Origin: an uncultured Kineosporia sp.
Lineage (GTDB): Bacteria; Actinomycetota; Actinomycetes; Actinomycetales; Kineosporiaceae
Direction: 5' to 3'
Assembly (NCBI GenBank): GCA_937859855.1
Contig: CALMAR010000174.1
Location: 1 to 12,092 of the forward strand
Length of the DNA: 12,092 nucleotides
Under the pieces are notes generated by a model that was not told the DNA's origin, did not search any database, and saw only the letters and a program-made list of their open reading frames with translations. This document shows positions 1 to 6,488 of this stretch, piece after piece (the first letter of the stretch is position 1; every line of letters starts with the position of its first letter). The position numbers were made by a program, and so were the translations under genes.

Positions 1-572
1 CGGCCTCCAGCGCACCGTCGCTCCGGGCCGCCGCCACCCGCGCACCGGCTGATTCCGGCCCCGGCCCCGAGGCCGCCGCCCCTGCACCGAAAGCCGCTGG
101 CGCCCAAGCCCTTACGAGAGACCGATCGTTTCAGCCGGTTCGCTTGAGGTTACCGTCGGGCAAGTCCGTACCGGTGGTCTCAGAGGAAACCCTCGGCGAT
201 GGCTCGCTCGAAGTGCCGGACGATCCCGCCAACGTGGGCTGGTGGTCGGGTGGATCACGCCCGGGCGATCCGTACGGCACCACGGTTCTGGCCGGTCACA
301 TCGACTCGCGGGCCTACGGCATCGGTGCGCTGGCGGAACTGATTACCGCCCGGCCTGGTACGGCCGTCGTGATCTCTGGCCGAACGGATCGGATCAGCTA
401 CCTGATCAGCGCCGTCACCCGGGTTCCGAAGGCGGAACTCGTGCCCCGTACGGACGCTTTCGACCAGTCCGGACGGCCCAAGCTCGTGCTGATCACCTGC
501 GGCGGCCGGTTCAACCCGGCCACGCACCATTACGCCGACAACGTTCTGATCACCGCGGTCCCGAGTTCATAG
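1..572 (+). CDS. Class E/F-type sortase, 5' partial
   Basis: The reading frame (codons from base 3) is open from the left edge to the TAG at 570-572, so the gene starts outside the window. The first ~45 codons are an Ala/Pro-rich stretch typical of the linker between a membrane anchor and a sortase domain. The domain follows: a PVRLRLPS beta strand, a VPDDPANVGWW segment, AGHIDS with the catalytic His at 297-299, and LITCGG with the catalytic Cys at 498-500. Sortases are extracytoplasmic transpeptidases that join sorting-signal proteins to the cell envelope or to each other. The third catalytic residue, an Arg usually found as YRDN in this class, appears to be Ala (codon 534-536, HHYADN). An internal TTG at 144 is not needed as a start because homology extends upstream of it. 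The class is assigned from motifs only, and no sorting substrate is visible. Confidence 0.85.
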   Translation, partial: ASSAPSLRAAATRAPADSGPGPEAAAPAPKAAGAQALTRDRSFQPVRLRLPSGKSVPVVSEETLGDGSLEVPDDPANVGWWSGGSRPGDPYGTTVLAGHIDSRAYGIGALAELITARPGTAVVISGRTDRISYLISAVTRVPKAELVPRTDAFDQSGRPKLVLITCGGRFNPATHHYADNVLITAVPSS

Positions 573-613
573 GCACAGCACGTCGCGCATCGGCTCTGGG
601 CCGGTCCCGGGCG

Positions 614-642
614 TTGGCCGCCGGCCCCTGCTGCGCTATACG
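614..642 (+). promoter_or_regulatory. Candidate promoter upstream of the DUF72 gene
   Basis: TTGGCC (614-619) and TATACG (637-642) are separated by exactly 17 bases and resemble -35 and -10 hexamers. A start site near A649 would fall on the ATG of a 16-codon open frame, which would make a leaderless transcript. This is a pattern match only. Confidence 0.3.
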
Positions 643-648
643 TTGAGG

Positions 649-699
649 ATGGAGAGTCGGCCCTTTCCTGCGAGCCAGGCGCCAGGGCCGGCCGCGTGA
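649..699 (+). CDS. Possible 16-codon leader ORF ahead of the DUF72 gene
   Basis: ATG at 649 opens a 16-codon frame (begins MESRPFPAS) that ends with TGA at 697-699. The stop overlaps the GTG start of the DUF72 gene as GTGA, the geometry of translational coupling. The only purine-rich SD-like bases touch the ATG, so translation would have to be leaderless, starting at about A649. The peptide is Pro/Ala-rich and not recognised. It may be a chance frame. Confidence 0.25.
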   Translation: MESRPFPASQAPGPAA

Positions 700-1418
700 T
701 TCACGTCGGTACGTCCGGCTGGAGCTATCCGCACTGGGACGGTGTGCTGTATCCGCCCGGCCTGGCTCCCTCGGGGCGCCTGGACGCATACGCGAGCAGA
801 CTGCCGACGGCTGAACTGAATGCCAGCTTCTATCGCTGGCCGCGCGACGCAACGTTCGCCGGGTGGCGCCGCCGCCTCCCAGCAGGCTTCGTCCTGTCTG
901 TGAAGGCGCCGCGCGGGCTGACTCATGCCCGGCGCCTCTACTCTCCGGAGGCGTGGACGCCAAGGATCGTCTCGGCGTGGCACGAGCTCGGCGAACATCG
1001 CGGGGTCCTGCTCGTGCAGCTGCGGCCGGACCAGGAGCGAGACGACGCCCGCCTGGACTACTTCCTGAACCAGTTACCGGCCTGGGTGCGGGTCGCAGTC
1101 GAGTTGCGGCATCCCAGCTGGGTGGACGAGGCGGTCTTCGGCTTGCTCGAACGGCACGGCGCCGCCTGGTGTGTCCTCAGCGGTGCCGGTCTGCCCTGCG
1201 TACTGCGCCGAACCGCCTCGTTCGTGTATGTCCGCCTGCACGGACCCGACCAAGAGCGCCTGTACGCAGGTTCCTACCGTGACGAGGATCTGCATTGGTG
1301 GGCGGATCGGCTGCGGGAATGGTCCTGGTCGGGTGCGGAGGTTTTCGCCTACTTCAACAATGACGGCGGCGGCAACGCGGTGCGTAACGCGGAGCGGCTG
1401 ACCCAGCTACTGCGATAG
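696..1418 (+). CDS. DUF72 (YecE-like) family protein
   Basis: This 240-residue protein shows the conserved pattern of the DUF72 family of TIM-barrel-like proteins. It has an N-terminal GTSGWSYPHW motif (5-14), LNASFYRWP (41-49), FVLSVKAPR (65-73), the VELRHPSW segment (135-142), FVYVRLHG (176-183) and a C-terminal AYFNNDGGGNAVRNA (218-232). The length is normal for the family. The biochemical role of DUF72 proteins is not established, and the protein is probably cytosolic since no signal peptide is visible. GTG at 696 was chosen because the first motif begins four residues later. A weak AGGG lies 8 bases upstream, and the GTG overlaps the TGA of a short upstream frame. The neighbours (sortase, protease) do not suggest a shared pathway, so it is probably transcribed alone. 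Confidence 0.88.
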   Translation: MIHVGTSGWSYPHWDGVLYPPGLAPSGRLDAYASRLPTAELNASFYRWPRDATFAGWRRRLPAGFVLSVKAPRGLTHARRLYSPEAWTPRIVSAWHELGEHRGVLLVQLRPDQERDDARLDYFLNQLPAWVRVAVELRHPSWVDEAVFGLLERHGAAWCVLSGAGLPCVLRRTASFVYVRLHGPDQERLYAGSYRDEDLHWWADRLREWSWSGAEVFAYFNNDGGGNAVRNAERLTQLLR

Positions 1419-1419
1419 G

Positions 1420-1442
1420 ACGCTGCCTCTGTCCGCCAGCGT
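1420..1442 (+). terminator. Weak hairpin after the DUF72 gene
   Basis: ACGCTG (1420-1425) pairs with CAGCGT (1437-1442) across an 11-base loop, two bases after the DUF72 stop, and is followed by TTCTTC. The stem is only 6 bp and there is no real T tract, so this is a weak terminator candidate. Confidence 0.25.
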
Positions 1443-1470
1443 TCTTCGAAAGCCAGGCGTCAGAGCTTGT

Positions 1471-1480
1471 ACTCGCGAGT
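1471..1480. repeat. 10-bp perfect palindrome upstream of the protease
   Basis: ACTCGCGAGT is a perfect 10-bp palindrome 65 bases before the protease start. It is positioned like an operator, but no regulator can be assigned and it could be chance. Confidence 0.3.
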
Positions 1481-1544
1481 GGGCTGACTCACGATGGAAA
1501 GGGACATTTCGCCCATCGCCTGGTTCGCACCGGAGGTCCGATCA

Positions 1545-2423
1545 ATGAAGCAGATCCGCGCCCTGTCTGGACTGTTCGCCGCCGCCGCGCTGCTCGTGAC
1601 CTCCAGCCTGCTGGCGTCCCCGGCCCAGGCCGCGAACTCGGCCGCGTCGGCTGTATCCACAGCATCGGCCGAGCGGACCCTGGATGCCACCCTGTTCGTG
1701 CCGGGTACCGCGTGGGCGATCGACCCGGCCAGCGGCAAGCTGGTGGTGTCGGCGGACAGCACGGTCACCGGCTCAAAGCTGAGGTCGGTGAAGGCAGCCG
1801 TGACCCGGCTCGGCTCATCGGTCAGCCTGCACAGCATCTCGGGCCGGCTCTCGATGCGGATCCGCGGCGGCAGCCCGATCTACGGTGGCGGCTATGTCTG
1901 CTCGCTGGGCTTCAATGTGCGCTCGGGCAGCACTTACTACTTCCTTACCGCCGGTCACTGCGGTGCGGTGGCCAGTGTCTGGTACTCCAACCCGGCCCAG
2001 ACCACCACCCTCGGAACCACGCAGAACTACAGCTTCCCGGGTAATGACTATGCCCTGGTGCGCTACACCGGCACCCAGTCACATCCGGGCACGGTCACCT
2101 ACAACGGCGCCAGCCAGGACATCACCGGAGCCGGGACGCCGTCCGTCGGCCAGACCGTCTACCGCACCGGTCGTACCACTGGAACGCACTCTGGGCGGGT
2201 GACCGCTCTCAACGCCACCGTCAACTACGCCGAGGGCCGCGTCTCCGGGCTGATCCAGACCACAGTGTGTGCCGAGGGCGGCGACAGTGGCGGTCCGCTC
2301 TTCGCTGGAAACACCGCCTACGGACTGACTTCGGGCGGCAGCGGCAACTGCAGCACCGGCGGCACGACGTACTTCCAGCCGGTGACCGAAGCGCTGAACG
2401 CCTACGGCGTGAACGTGTACTGA
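1545..2423 (+). CDS. Secreted streptogrisin-like serine protease (peptidase S1, streptogrisin A/B type)
   Basis: This is a 292-residue pre-pro-protease. Residues 1-29 form a signal peptide (MKQIR, hydrophobic Ala/Leu core, AQA cleavage site). Residues 30 to ~105 are a short propeptide containing [19 protein letters not shown], as in streptogrisin propeptides. The mature chymotrypsin-like domain probably begins near IRGG (106-109). The catalytic triad is His138 (TAGHC), Asp168 (GNDYALV) and Ser248 (GGDSGGP). Cys119/Cys139 and Cys242/Cys269 should form the two usual disulfides, and the C-terminus [22 protein letters not shown] is characteristic. The role is extracellular protein degradation after autocatalytic removal of the propeptide. 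ATG 1545 is preferred over the in-frame ATG at 1494 because GGAGG lies 8 bases upstream and the signal peptide starts there. The gene converges on the dehydrogenase, with 11 bases between stops. Confidence 0.95.
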   Translation: MKQIRALSGLFAAAALLVTSSLLASPAQAANSAASAVSTASAERTLDATLFVPGTAWAIDPASGKLVVSADSTVTGSKLRSVKAAVTRLGSSVSLHSISGRLSMRIRGGSPIYGGGYVCSLGFNVRSGSTYYFLTAGHCGAVASVWYSNPAQTTTLGTTQNYSFPGNDYALVRYTGTQSHPGTVTYNGASQDITGAGTPSVGQTVYRTGRTTGTHSGRVTALNATVNYAEGRVSGLIQTTVCAEGGDSGGPLFAGNTAYGLTSGGSGNCSTGGTTYFQPVTEALNAYGVNVY

Positions 2424-2434
2424 GCACCGGCTGG

Positions 2435-3460
2435 TCAGGGCACGATGATTGCCTTGTGCAGGGAGGGATCTGAGGCCAGCGCCTCCAGCGCCGCGCCATA
2501 GTCCTCGAGTCCGAAGCGGTGGGTGATGAGGCCCGCGGTGCGAGCCCGTCCGGTTCGCAGCGCGGAGATGGCAGCACCGAAGGAGGTCATCTCGGCGAAG
2601 GAGCCTTTGATGGTGATCTCGCGCCGGAAGACGTCGAACGGGTGGAAGTGGATGATCTCATCGGCTCGGGTGACGCCGTACACGAGGACGGTGCCGCCGC
2701 TTCTGGTCAGCTGGACGCAGATGTTCCCGATCGTGGTCGAGCCGGTGGCTTCGACCACGATGTCGAAGCCATCGCCGCGCGGAGATGCGTCCATCAATCG
2801 CTTCATGTTGGCGTCTGGGTCGTCGCGGCTGATCTGGACGGTGGCATCGATTCCCAAGTTCAGGGCTACGTCCAGCTTGCTGCGGGTGGGTGCCGCGACG
2901 GTCACTGAACTGGCTCCGCCGGACGCAATCAGCTGCGCGAGCAGCAGACCGGTGGGACCAGCCCCCAGAACGAGCGCACTCGATCCGGGCCGGATGCTGA
3001 GAGTCTCGAGGCCGTGCATGGCACACGCAGTGGGTTCGGCGAAAACCGCCGTGTCGAGCGCGATCCCCTCAACGGAGTGGACCAGCGTCTCGGGAACGAC
3101 GGCGTAGTCGGCGAAGAATCCCTGAATGTTGGCGCCGTATCCCTTGGCGTTCTGGCAGAGGATCGGGCGCCCGGCCAGGCAGTGGTCGCAATGGCCGCAG
3201 TTCAGGTTCGGGTTGACTGTCACCTGCTGGCCAACGGCGAAGCGGGTGACCCCTGCGCCGAGCTGGTCAACCGTGCCGACCACTTCGTGCCCTGGAACGA
3301 GTGGGAACTCGGCGTTGAAATCGCCATTGTGGATGTGCAGGTCGGTGCCGCACACTCCTGTCTGGCTGACGGCGATGCGAACCTGTCCCGATCCGGACTC
3401 GGGCGTGGGAACGTCAGCTACGGACCATTTCCGCGCAGCTTCGTACAGGACTGCCCGCAT
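2435..3460 (-). CDS. Zinc-dependent medium-chain polyol/alcohol dehydrogenase
   Basis: This 341-residue enzyme belongs to the zinc-containing medium-chain dehydrogenases (threonine, sorbitol and arabitol dehydrogenase relatives). Catalytic zinc ligands are Cys37 (GVCGTD), His58 with Glu59 (PGHE) and Glu142 (FAEPTACA). The structural zinc site is Cys88, Cys91, Cys94 and Cys102. The Rossmann motif GAGPTG spans 166-171. The expected reaction is NAD(P)-dependent oxidation of a polyol or sugar hydroxyl to a ketone in the cytosol. After the second Rossmann strand the sequence is VAAPTRSK (188-195), with no acidic residue and with Thr/Arg/Ser, which suggests NADP(H) preference (inference). It is the second gene of the minus arm: the upstream stop is part of TGAGGAGG, the SD for this ATG, so translation is coupled. 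The exact substrate is unknown; arabitol- or sorbitol-type is the best guess. Confidence 0.9.
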   Translation of the reverse strand: MRAVLYEAARKWSVADVPTPESGSGQVRIAVSQTGVCGTDLHIHNGDFNAEFPLVPGHEVVGTVDQLGAGVTRFAVGQQVTVNPNLNCGHCDHCLAGRPILCQNAKGYGANIQGFFADYAVVPETLVHSVEGIALDTAVFAEPTACAMHGLETLSIRPGSSALVLGAGPTGLLLAQLIASGGASSVTVAAPTRSKLDVALNLGIDATVQISRDDPDANMKRLMDASPRGDGFDIVVEATGSTTIGNICVQLTRSGGTVLVYGVTRADEIIHFHPFDVFRREITIKGSFAEMTSFGAAISALRTGRARTAGLITHRFGLEDYGAALEALASDPSLHKAIIVP

Positions 3461-3470
3461 GGGTTCCTCC

Positions 3471-4148
3471 TCATTGGGTGACGACGGCTGCGCCGGTCAG
3501 ATGGGCGACCGGCAGGGCATGCAGCTGATGGATGACGCCGACCGGGTCGGCCGCCCCGAAGACGAGAGATCCGGGAACGACCCCCGAGGCTCCGGCCTGG
3601 GCCAGGTCTTCGATCACCTCGGCCCTGATGCCGCCGTCGATCACAATGAGGCGATCCGGTCGGTCATTCGTCAGGTCCACCAATGAGCGGATTCTGGCGA
3701 AAGTAGCGGGATCGAGTGACACACCCTTGATCCCGATCTCGGTTCCCATCACCAGATAGCGATCGACGTACGACGCGTGGGATGCCGCTGTCGCGATGTT
3801 GTCGCTCACTTCCACTCCGAGCCCGGCGATGGTCCCGGCTTCGCGGATCATTCCGAGGGTGGCTTCGATGTCCGCTGATGCATGCGCCTGCACGGTAACG
3901 ATGTCAGCGCCTACGTCCATGAAGCGCCGCGCCCAGCGATCCGGGTCCTCCACGTTGAGGTGGACCTCGAGCGGGAGGGTTGTACGGCGCCTGACGGCGG
4001 CCACGAAGTCGGGTCCGAACAGGAGATCGTCCACGTTGTGACCGTCGAAGACGTCCAGATGGAAGCCATCGGCGACCCCAGCGACCAAATCGATCGCCCG
4101 GCCCACATCGAGCAGATCTGCCGACCATAGCGACACGTAAGCCCGCAT
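3471..4148 (-). CDS. Ribulose-phosphate 3-epimerase family protein, divergent
   Basis: This 225-residue TIM barrel is of normal length for the ribulose-phosphate/allulose-6-phosphate 3-epimerase family. The metal and catalytic residues are present: His30 and Asp32 in FHLDVFDGH, His63 in EVHLNV, and Asp171 in VIDGGI. A C-terminal phosphate-binding GSLVFG is at 193-198. Family members move a proton at C3 of ketose phosphates using the two Asp residues. The usual M-x-V-x-PGF-x-GQ loop is replaced by MGTEIGIKGVSL (134-145), and the DGHFVPN segment is DGHNVDD, so the substrate may not be ribulose 5-phosphate. The start has a strong GGAGGGG SD 2 bases upstream. It is the first gene of the minus arm, 10 bases ahead of the dehydrogenase, and divergent from the ROK kinase. 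Allulose-6-phosphate epimerase is one alternative. Confidence 0.85.
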   Translation of the reverse strand: MRAYVSLWSADLLDVGRAIDLVAGVADGFHLDVFDGHNVDDLLFGPDFVAAVRRRTTLPLEVHLNVEDPDRWARRFMDVGADIVTVQAHASADIEATLGMIREAGTIAGLGVEVSDNIATAASHASYVDRYLVMGTEIGIKGVSLDPATFARIRSLVDLTNDRPDRLIVIDGGIRAEVIEDLAQAGASGVVPGSLVFGAADPVGVIHQLHALPVAHLTGAAVVTQ

Positions 4149-4207
4149 CGCCCCTCCTTCATCTTCGTCAGCTTACGCACATCCACGTTCTCAGCTTGAG
4201 TCGATCC

Positions 4208-4220
4208 TTAGAGAGTCTAA
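4208..4220. repeat. Inverted repeat TTAGA-3-TCTAA
   Basis: TTAGA (4208-4212) and TCTAA (4216-4220) are perfect inverted arms around GAG. It lies directly beside, and overlaps by two bases, the AAACGAAA site at 4219-4226. It is a plausible operator half or promoter element for the minus arm. Confidence 0.4.
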
Positions 4221-4226
4221 ACGAAA
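4219..4226 (-). promoter_or_regulatory. Candidate DeoR-family operator site (minus-arm side)
   Basis: AAACGAAA reads TTTCGTTT on the minus strand. The DeoR-family repressor AgaR of E. coli binds sites built from TTTCRTTT-like units (from memory), so this fits a DeoR operator. A matching site in the opposite orientation starts 106 bases away. Confidence 0.4.
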
Positions 4227-4227
4227 A

Positions 4228-4248
4228 GCGATCTGGGCGGAAGATCGC
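4228..4248. repeat. 7-bp inverted repeat, 7-base loop
   Basis: GCGATCT (4228-4234) and AGATCGC (4242-4248) are perfect inverted arms. It could be a protein-binding dyad or a hairpin in a transcript running through the region. Confidence 0.4.
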
Positions 4249-4324
4249 GCGCAGCAGCAGATCGGAAGGCCTAAACCAGCAGTAGACAGGGCCATATTGA
4301 GCGATTAGCGTCAGACTCGGTTAC

Positions 4325-4332
4325 TTTCGTTT
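4325..4332 (+). promoter_or_regulatory. Candidate DeoR-family operator site (plus-arm side)
   Basis: TTTCGTTT, within CTTTCGTTTTAA, overlaps the putative -10/start region of the plus arm, where a bound repressor would block transcription. It is the inverted twin of the site at 4219-4226. The spacing of 106 bp is close to ten helical turns, so looping is possible. Confidence 0.4.
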
Positions 4333-4354
4333 TAACGCGGTCAGTGAGGTTGCG

Positions 4355-5359
4355 ATGGCGAAGCGAACGATCGGCGTGGATGTCGGCGGCACCAAGATCA
4401 GCACCGGCCTTGTGGCTGACGGTGCGCTCGTGGATTACCGGGAGCGTCGCCTCGGCGCTCGCGATTACGGCGCTCTGATAGCCATGATCACGGCCGTTGC
4501 TCAGAGCGTGCGCGACGAGGCGCCTCAGGACGAGCTGAGCCTCGGGGTGGCCGTCGCAGCGTGGCTGAGCCCGGACCGCGAGACCGTGGCGAACGCCGTC
4601 AACCTCGGGTGGGCCGGCCGATCCCTGCGTCAGGACCTCGAGCTGGCCACCGGTGTGCCGACGGTGGTCACCAACGACGGCGATGCGGCGGCGTGGGGTG
4701 AGTTCATCTTCGCCCGGAGCCAGCATCCGGATCAGAGCACCGGAGCGATGGTCATGCTCACTCTGGGCACTGATGTCGGCGGCGGGGTCGTCATCAATGG
4801 CCAGCTCGTCGCCGGTCCTACTGGCGCAGCAGGAGAAATCGGCCACATGCTGGTCGATCCTCAGGGGCCTCCGTGCGTGTGCGGAGCGCAAGGTTGCCTG
4901 GCTGTCTATGCCAGTGGGACAGCCATGCTTCGCCAGGCTCGGCTTCGCGTCTCTGGCGCCGGGACCGGCCCGGAAAAGCCCTCAGCCGGAACGACTCTGC
5001 TGAACCAATTCTGCGGCGGCGATCCGGAAAGACTGACTGGGGATCACTTGGCTGAAGCTGCACGCCGTTGCGACCCAGCAGCCCTTGGCGTGGTCGAGGC
5101 CGCCGCCAGAGCGATCGCCTTCACATCGTCCCAGGTGTCGCGGGTCATCGACCACTCATCGCTTGTCCTGGGCGGCGGGGCCAGCCGGATCGGTGATCCG
5201 CTGCTGTCCGCCACCCGGGCTGCTCTCAGGCAAACAGCCTCCATCGGCCCATTGCGCCCGCTGCCAGCGGTCTCTGTGGCTCAGCTGGGAAATCAGGCGG
5301 GTGTGATCGGAGCGGCCGATCTCGCGGCTCGCTTTACCCGAGCTCACCAGTCGGCGTGA
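4355..5359 (+). CDS. ROK-family sugar kinase, substrate-site variant
   Basis: This 334-residue ROK protein has no N-terminal DNA-binding domain, so it is a kinase rather than a repressor. The ATP phosphate motif DVGGTK is at 9-14. Catalytic Asp108 lies in VTNDGDAAAWGE. The GTDVGGGVVINGQ segment (138-150) precedes the ROK signature with Glu161 and His164 (GEIGH) and the zinc site His164, Cys174, Cys176 and Cys181 (CVCGAQGC). ROK kinases phosphorylate hexoses or related sugars with ATP in the cytosol. The Glu normally two residues after the last zinc Cys, a sugar ligand in characterised ROK kinases, is Ala183, so specificity is probably altered. The start has GAGG 5 bases upstream. It is the first gene of the plus arm. 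Glucokinase or fructokinase labels would be over-precise. Confidence 0.92.
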   Translation: MAKRTIGVDVGGTKISTGLVADGALVDYRERRLGARDYGALIAMITAVAQSVRDEAPQDELSLGVAVAAWLSPDRETVANAVNLGWAGRSLRQDLELATGVPTVVTNDGDAAAWGEFIFARSQHPDQSTGAMVMLTLGTDVGGGVVINGQLVAGPTGAAGEIGHMLVDPQGPPCVCGAQGCLAVYASGTAMLRQARLRVSGAGTGPEKPSAGTTLLNQFCGGDPERLTGDHLAEAARRCDPAALGVVEAAARAIAFTSSQVSRVIDHSSLVLGGGASRIGDPLLSATRAALRQTASIGPLRPLPAVSVAQLGNQAGVIGAADLAARFTRAHQSA

Positions 5360-5373
5360 GCCGGACTACTGCA

Positions 5374-5396
5374 GCACTCGTGACGGACACGAGTGC
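5374..5396. repeat. 9-bp perfect inverted repeat (hairpin) within the plus arm
   Basis: GCACTCGTG (5374-5382) and CACGAGTGC (5388-5396) are perfect arms around a 5-base ACGGA loop, 14 bases after the ROK stop and 48 bases before the next start. No T tract follows, so it is not a classical terminator. It may stabilise or process the mRNA, terminate partially, or bind a protein. Confidence 0.6.
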
Positions 5397-5444
5397 GGAC
5401 ATGATCGGCGACCGGCGGTCGCCCCGGACAACAAGGAGCATTCT

Positions 5445-6488
5445 GTGAATGACCTCAGGATCGGCCTCATCGGAGCAGGCCGGATCGCCCAAGCTGCACA
5501 TCTGCCCGCATTGGCCAAGGCCAATGGAGCACGCCTGGTCGCGCTGTGCGATCCATCCCCGACGCTCCGGGATGGGGTGGCTCGGAGATACGACGTGGCT
5601 GGACTGGCTACGGCCGGGGAGCTCGTCGCCCGAGACGACGTCGACGCCGTCATCGTCGCGGTGCCGGATCGGCTTCATCTCCCATTGGCGACCCAGGCGC
5701 TGCAGGCAGGCAAGCACGTGCTGGTGGAGAAGCCCCTGGCGGGCACCGTCGGCGACGCCGAGGAACTCGCTGCGCGGGCGAAGGCGACGGGCCTCAAGCT
5801 TCAGGTTGGAGCCATGAAACGCTATGACCCGGGCGTGCAATTCGCGGCCGAGGCGATCCGGACCCGCATCGGCAAGGTGCTGTCCGCCACGGTTTGGTAC
5901 CGGGTGATGGCCGAGCTGCGGCCGCCCGCGGAAGCCACCCTCTTTCCCACGATTGTGATCGACGAAACAGTCCGAGCCCGCGAAGCCGATTTCAAGGCAG
6001 ATCGTGAAAGCTACTTGCTCACAACCCATGGCGCTCATGTCCTGGACGGCATCCGTTACCTTCTGGGCCAGCCCACCAGTGTTCAGGCCCGGATGGTCAG
6101 TGGCGGCAAGGACTACAGCTGGCACGGACTGGCCGATCTGGCCGATGGAGGCATTGCTCACTTCGAAATCACCGCCAACGTCCACTCCGAATGGTCAGAG
6201 GGGGCTGACATCTACGGTGAACACGGTTCAGTTCATCTGCGCACTCACTTTCCGTTCACGCTGCGCGCCAGCGACGTCGAGGTCTTCAGCGCCTCGGTGC
6301 TGAGCAGTGACCGGCCCGTCTTCGGCGACAGCAATGCCTACAAGCGGCAGATCGAAGGATTTGTGCAAGCGATTCAGCGCGACGCCGCGCCAACTCCTGG
6401 CCCAGACGATGGCGTGGCCGCTGTTCGGCTGATCGCCGCGGTCGCGGACTCGGTGGCCCAGGGTGGTACCCCGGTGAAGACGGCATGA
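5445..6488 (+). CDS. Gfo/Idh/MocA-family NAD(P)-dependent oxidoreductase
   Basis: This 347-residue protein has the two-domain architecture of the glucose-fructose oxidoreductase/inositol dehydrogenase family. The N-terminal Rossmann fold has GAGRIA (10-15) and Asp36 (CDPS) at the end of strand 2, which favours NAD. EKP at 95-97 carries the conserved Lys96. The C-terminal half has the GAHVLD motif (196-201) with His198, the family's usual catalytic region. Members oxidise or reduce sugar or cyclitol hydroxyls, some at C3 of glycosides. The GTG start has AAGGAG 7 bases upstream; an ATG four bases later is out of frame. Its stop overlaps the next start (ATGA, 6485-6488). The 85-base gap behind the ROK gene contains a hairpin, so expression may differ from the kinase. 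The substrate cannot be read from the sequence. Confidence 0.92.
   Translation: MNDLRIGLIGAGRIAQAAHLPALAKANGARLVALCDPSPTLRDGVARRYDVAGLATAGELVARDDVDAVIVAVPDRLHLPLATQALQAGKHVLVEKPLAGTVGDAEELAARAKATGLKLQVGAMKRYDPGVQFAAEAIRTRIGKVLSATVWYRVMAELRPPAEATLFPTIVIDETVRAREADFKADRESYLLTTHGAHVLDGIRYLLGQPTSVQARMVSGGKDYSWHGLADLADGGIAHFEITANVHSEWSEGADIYGEHGSVHLRTHFPFTLRASDVEVFSASVLSSDRPVFGDSNAYKRQIEGFVQAIQRDAAPTPGPDDGVAAVRLIAAVADSVAQGGTPVKTA

Larger units (their letters stand above)
4149..4354. promoter_or_regulatory. Divergent promoter/operator region of the catabolic locus
   Basis: This 206-bp region separates the epimerase (minus) from the ROK kinase (plus) and should hold both promoters. For the plus arm, TTGAGC (4297-4302) and TTACTT (4321-4326) form a weak -35/-10 pair 18 bases apart, and GAGG (4346-4349) is the SD. 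No convincing minus-strand promoter was picked. The region is less GC-rich than its surroundings and dense in inverted repeats (4190-4200, 4208-4220, 4228-4248). TTTCGTTT-type sites lie near each promoter. Control by the DeoR-family protein at 8082-8930 is inferred. Confidence 0.65.

Noticed and set aside
1494..1544. Longer N-terminus for the protease from ATG 1494
   Set aside because: It would add 17 residues before the signal peptide, has no SD, and the GGAGG ahead of ATG 1545 marks the real start.
2424..2434. Terminator between the convergent protease and dehydrogenase genes
   Set aside because: Only 11 bases separate the stops and no stem with a T tract can be formed there.
5334..6185. 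Long minus-strand frame opposite the Gfo/Idh gene
   Set aside because: The plus strand carries a complete Gfo/Idh protein with all motifs; the minus frame is a high-GC shadow.
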